Shown here: positions 61,284 to 64,000 of the stretch, piece by piece
Numbering within the stretch: the stretch's first letter is position 1
Layout of the letters: every line of letters starts with the position of its first letter
Source: Psoroptes ovis
Lineage: Eukaryota; Arthropoda; Arachnida; Sarcoptiformes; Psoroptidae
DNA: 64,000 nt
NCBI GenBank assembly: GCA_002943765.1
Contig: PQWQ01000011.1
Location: 744,001-808,000, forward strand
Direction of reading: 5' to 3'
Notes under the pieces: generated by a model
The model's input: the letters and a program-made list of their open reading frames with translations, nothing else
The model's database searches: none
Told to the model about the DNA's origin: nothing
Made by a program: the position numbers and the translations under genes

Positions 61284-62816
61284 TCAAAAAGCGAAATTTG
61301 GCATTGAATTATAAAAATATCGTTGATCATATCTCGTAAAGTCATTTTGATTTTCTTGTAATACTTGTCTAATCCAATTATCATAATAACTGATTCTTGT
61401 ATAAATTCCTGGATATTCTTTGCGGCCACAACCGACACCGTATGAGACAACGCCATAGAGTAGGAAGCGATCATAATTTCGGTCATATTGAAATAATGGC
61501 CCACCTGAATCACCTTGACATGAATCTCTATTTTCATCGCCTACACAAATCATGCTTTCAGGAGTGTAAAGTTTTTTATACACTTTGTGGCAATCCCTAT
61601 TTCATAATTGTGAAATTAGTATATCAAGTATTTTAATGTATAAATAATTTGAGACAAAAAACATACCGATCAGGTCTTACGGTAACATTGACCGCTTGTA
61701 ATGATGGAGCCGATTTACCATTTTCTCTTGTTCGACCATAACCAGAAACTGTCAAAAATTGATATTGGAATCTTTGCTGATCGTATGGTGCCAAACAAAT
61801 CGAATTGATGATTGAATCTGGCAACATTGGCAGCGGTTGCGATAACTTAACTAATGCTAAATCATATTTTGATGATGATTTTTTATACAAAGGATATTTG
61901 AAAGCTTTTTCTGGAGTCACAATTACACGGTAAGGTTCATAGTGATTATTGAAAGATTCAAAGATGAAATTTGAATTAGAATCTTCTGGCATAACTGCAT
62001 TTGATCCGGCAATAATTCGTACGGTTTTCAATTGATTTTTAGTCACTGGATTCCCTCTTACCCTAAGTAAAAAAACTTAATTAATCCTAATTTGTTCGAT
62101 AATTCATTACGAATAACTAAATACCATGCAAAACAATGAGCTGCTGTTATAATCCATTCTGGATGAATAATTGCACCACCGCAAAAATGTTTATACGCTG
62201 AAGGATAGCGACCACGTAAACGCTGAATGGATATTTGCCACGGTATATTTGCTATGTCGATCGATTGCCCACCAACAATTCGTAATCGATTCGAACGAAA
62301 TAATGAATTCAAATAATCATATGATGGATAATCGGTATCGGGCGATGATGAATATTTCTCATCACCATAAATTGATGACTGATGTTTGATAGTGCCACAT
62401 TTGGATGTGCAGCATAAATCACTAGGATTAGGCTGCGGAAATAATGGTGATGGTGTCGATATAGTCGATACCGCTTGTGGTGTTGTCATCATTGTTGTAT
62501 ACAACGATTGGGTAATATTGAAATATTGTGCATAAAATGCTTCGATTATCGGATGCAATCTTATTACGTTTCGATCATTTTGTTGCGTATTGTATAAATT
62601 ATACCATGAATCTAGTCTTTCAGTTGGTCTAACAAGTTCACTATTAATATGATCACTGGAATTACCATGATTATTATTATTCGTAGTGTTATTTCCTTTG
62701 TTGAATAAATTCAATAATTGTAATGTTAATGCTAACGTATACAATGGTGCTGCAGGATTCAATTGTTGTTGTGGAATCGGAAACGGAAACGATGGATTTA
62801 TTTCCGTATTGTTCAT
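61284..62816 (-). CDS. Trypsin-like serine protease with long N-terminal extension
   Basis: Three exons (62816-62125, 62062-61667, 61596-61284) join in phase 2 to 466 aa. It is a chymotrypsin-fold (S1A) protease. The catalytic triad is His in TAAHC, Asp in YDLALVKL and Ser in DSCQGDSGGPLF. The Asp six before the serine predicts trypsin-like cleavage after Arg or Lys. The activation site is RLR|IVGG at about residue 180. The roughly 180-residue N-terminal part is Asn/Ser/Pro-rich, with a CCTSKC cluster that could hold the chain to the catalytic domain by disulfide, but no clip domain is evident. No clean N-terminal signal peptide is seen. The stretch PLYTLALTLQLLNLF could be a membrane anchor, or an upstream leader exon may be missing. 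Introns are 62 and 70 bp. Confidence 0.9.
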
Positions 62817-63545
62817 TTTTATTTTATTTATTTATTAAAAATGTTTTTTGCTTAAAATCTCCAAATTCACAATTAAACATTCATCAAAAACATCGATTAA
62901 CAAAATTTTAAAAATTAAAATTTTAAAACTCTATAATCATACGAATGGCGTCATATCGTTGTGTATGCACCAAACGATAATGGCAAATAATAATGACGAT
63001 AATCAGCTATAAAAATTCAAAATTTCATCTAGCAGATTATCAATCAAGGCTATGAATATCTGGTTCATATGTGAAATTGAATAAAATACAAATGAATAAA
63101 AATTCAATAAATTTTCAATGTCATAAAGTTTCACTATCACAGAAACAATAATAATAAATAATAATCAAATTTGACAGTTGATTTTTTTTAGATTTAACAG
63201 GTGAATTTAATTACAGTATTAGAGAATGCTGCAAAATACTGTAAATTATAAATTACAATCAACTCTGGTATATTATTTCGAATAACGTCAAATTTTGATC
63301 ATTGAAAGCAATCATAGATTTCAAAATGAAAAAAGTAAATATATCATGAATGATTGCATTCATTTTTCAATCAATCAAATTCAAAATAATGAAAAGCATT
63401 GGTTATGGTCATCTCCATAATCCAACACCATACACATCATACCATAACGAATCAAAATAATTTAATAATATTATGAAAATTTTCAAAAAAAAATATTGAA
63501 TTGAATTTATTTTACATTGAAATGATTCGGAAAAAAACAAAACAT
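62817..63545. other. Intergenic region between NOP16 and the protease
   Basis: About 730 bp, AT-rich. It should contain the NOP16 3' end and the protease promoter. No other feature was seen. Confidence 0.5.
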
Positions 63546-64000
63546 TTAATCTATGATTGAATTCAATTCTGAATCGCACATTTCTTGAGCCATTTCATAT
63601 ACATTTCGATGTGATTTAATGGATAGAAATTTTCGTATTTTTGCTCGTATCTGTCCAGCTGATTCTTGATAATAATTTCTTTTATCACGACACATTGCTT
63701 CATAATCATCGTTGTATTTCTGTAACATATATGAACAGAATTTGATTTGTTCAGGTCCAAAACGAAAATTTTTTGCTGGTGGTTTTGATGCCAATTCAGC
63801 CAATTTATCTGCGACTGTTTTTGGTTCCTGTATTGATTTTTCATCACTCACATCTGTTTCCATTTCAACATTGAATTCATTAGATTTTTTCATTTTCTTC
63901 TTCATGGTCTTTTCATGATTTTTTAGTAATTTATTATGTAAACGCTGAACAATACTTTCAGTATTTGGTGATGGCTTTTTAAATTTTTCATGCAACTTTG
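63546..64000 (-). CDS. NOP16: Nucleolar protein 16 (NOP16), C-terminal part (partial at 5' end)
   Basis: The frame is open to the right edge, so the start is outside. The visible 150 residues include a basic, lysine-rich middle (KTMKKKMKKS), an acidic patch and the conserved C-terminal block FCSYMLQKYNDDYEAMCRD, then NYYQESAGQIRAKIRKF. That block matches the NOP16 family block with DYxAMxRDxxNYYQ and QIRxKI. NOP16 is a nucleolar factor of pre-60S ribosomal particles. The stop codon is at 63548-63546. Confidence 0.87.
   Translation of the reverse strand, partial: KLHEKFKKPSPNTESIVQRLHNKLLKNHEKTMKKKMKKSNEFNVEMETDVSDEKSIQEPKTVADKLAELASKPPAKNFRFGPEQIKFCSYMLQKYNDDYEAMCRDKRNYYQESAGQIRAKIRKFLSIKSHRNVYEMAQEMCDSELNSIID

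Overview
The window is AT-rich animal nuclear DNA. Every multi-exon gene has GT-AG introns in exact phase. In the compact genes these introns are mostly 60-180 bp, and the proteins are arthropod-type (Dscam, RXR/ultraspiracle, ABCA transporter, trypsin-like protease). Small genes, short introns, many microsatellites and BEL and copia retrotransposons suggest a small-genome arthropod, most likely a mite of the dust-mite or scab-mite kind. That placement is inference.

Layout. 1-2221 (+) is the 3' part of a BEL/Pao retrotransposon pol, open at the left edge. From 42915 down to 4419 (-) runs the 5' part of a Dscam-type immunoglobulin cell-surface receptor. Seven exons can be placed with consistent phases: a leader exon, three exons for Ig1, two for Ig2 and one for Ig3. 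They are separated by very long introns (9.7 kb after the leader, 26.1 kb between Ig1 and Ig2). The 26-kb intron carries a complete Ty1/copia retrotransposon (20353-24655, -) with LTRs that read identical and a 5-bp target duplication, so it is a young insertion. A 79-bp mariner-type MITE lies at 3632-3710.

From 46 kb on, gene density rises. Next come a complete four-exon ABCA transporter (46367-51921 region; coding 46367-51772, -, 1727 aa), a three-exon UTP6 small-subunit processome protein (52065-54149, -, 639 aa), a five-exon RXR/ultraspiracle nuclear receptor (56396-59122, +, 779 aa), a single-exon secreted protein with two cysteine-rich repeats (60511-61113, +), a three-exon trypsin-like serine protease (61284-62816, -, 466 aa) and the C-terminal part of NOP16 (63546-64000, -, running off the right edge).

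The genes are not an operon and share no single pathway. UTP6 and NOP16 both act in nucleolar ribosome assembly. RXR is the partner of the ecdysone receptor, Dscam is a neuronal and possibly immune recognition molecule, and ABCA is a lipid-type transporter. No tRNA, rRNA or CRISPR array was recognised. The most notable points are the copia element (gag and pol in one frame split by one TAA, gag ATG inside a tRNAiMet-type primer-binding site), low-complexity runs inside the Ig2 and Ig3 coding sequence of Dscam, and the unrecognised two-repeat cysteine-rich protein.
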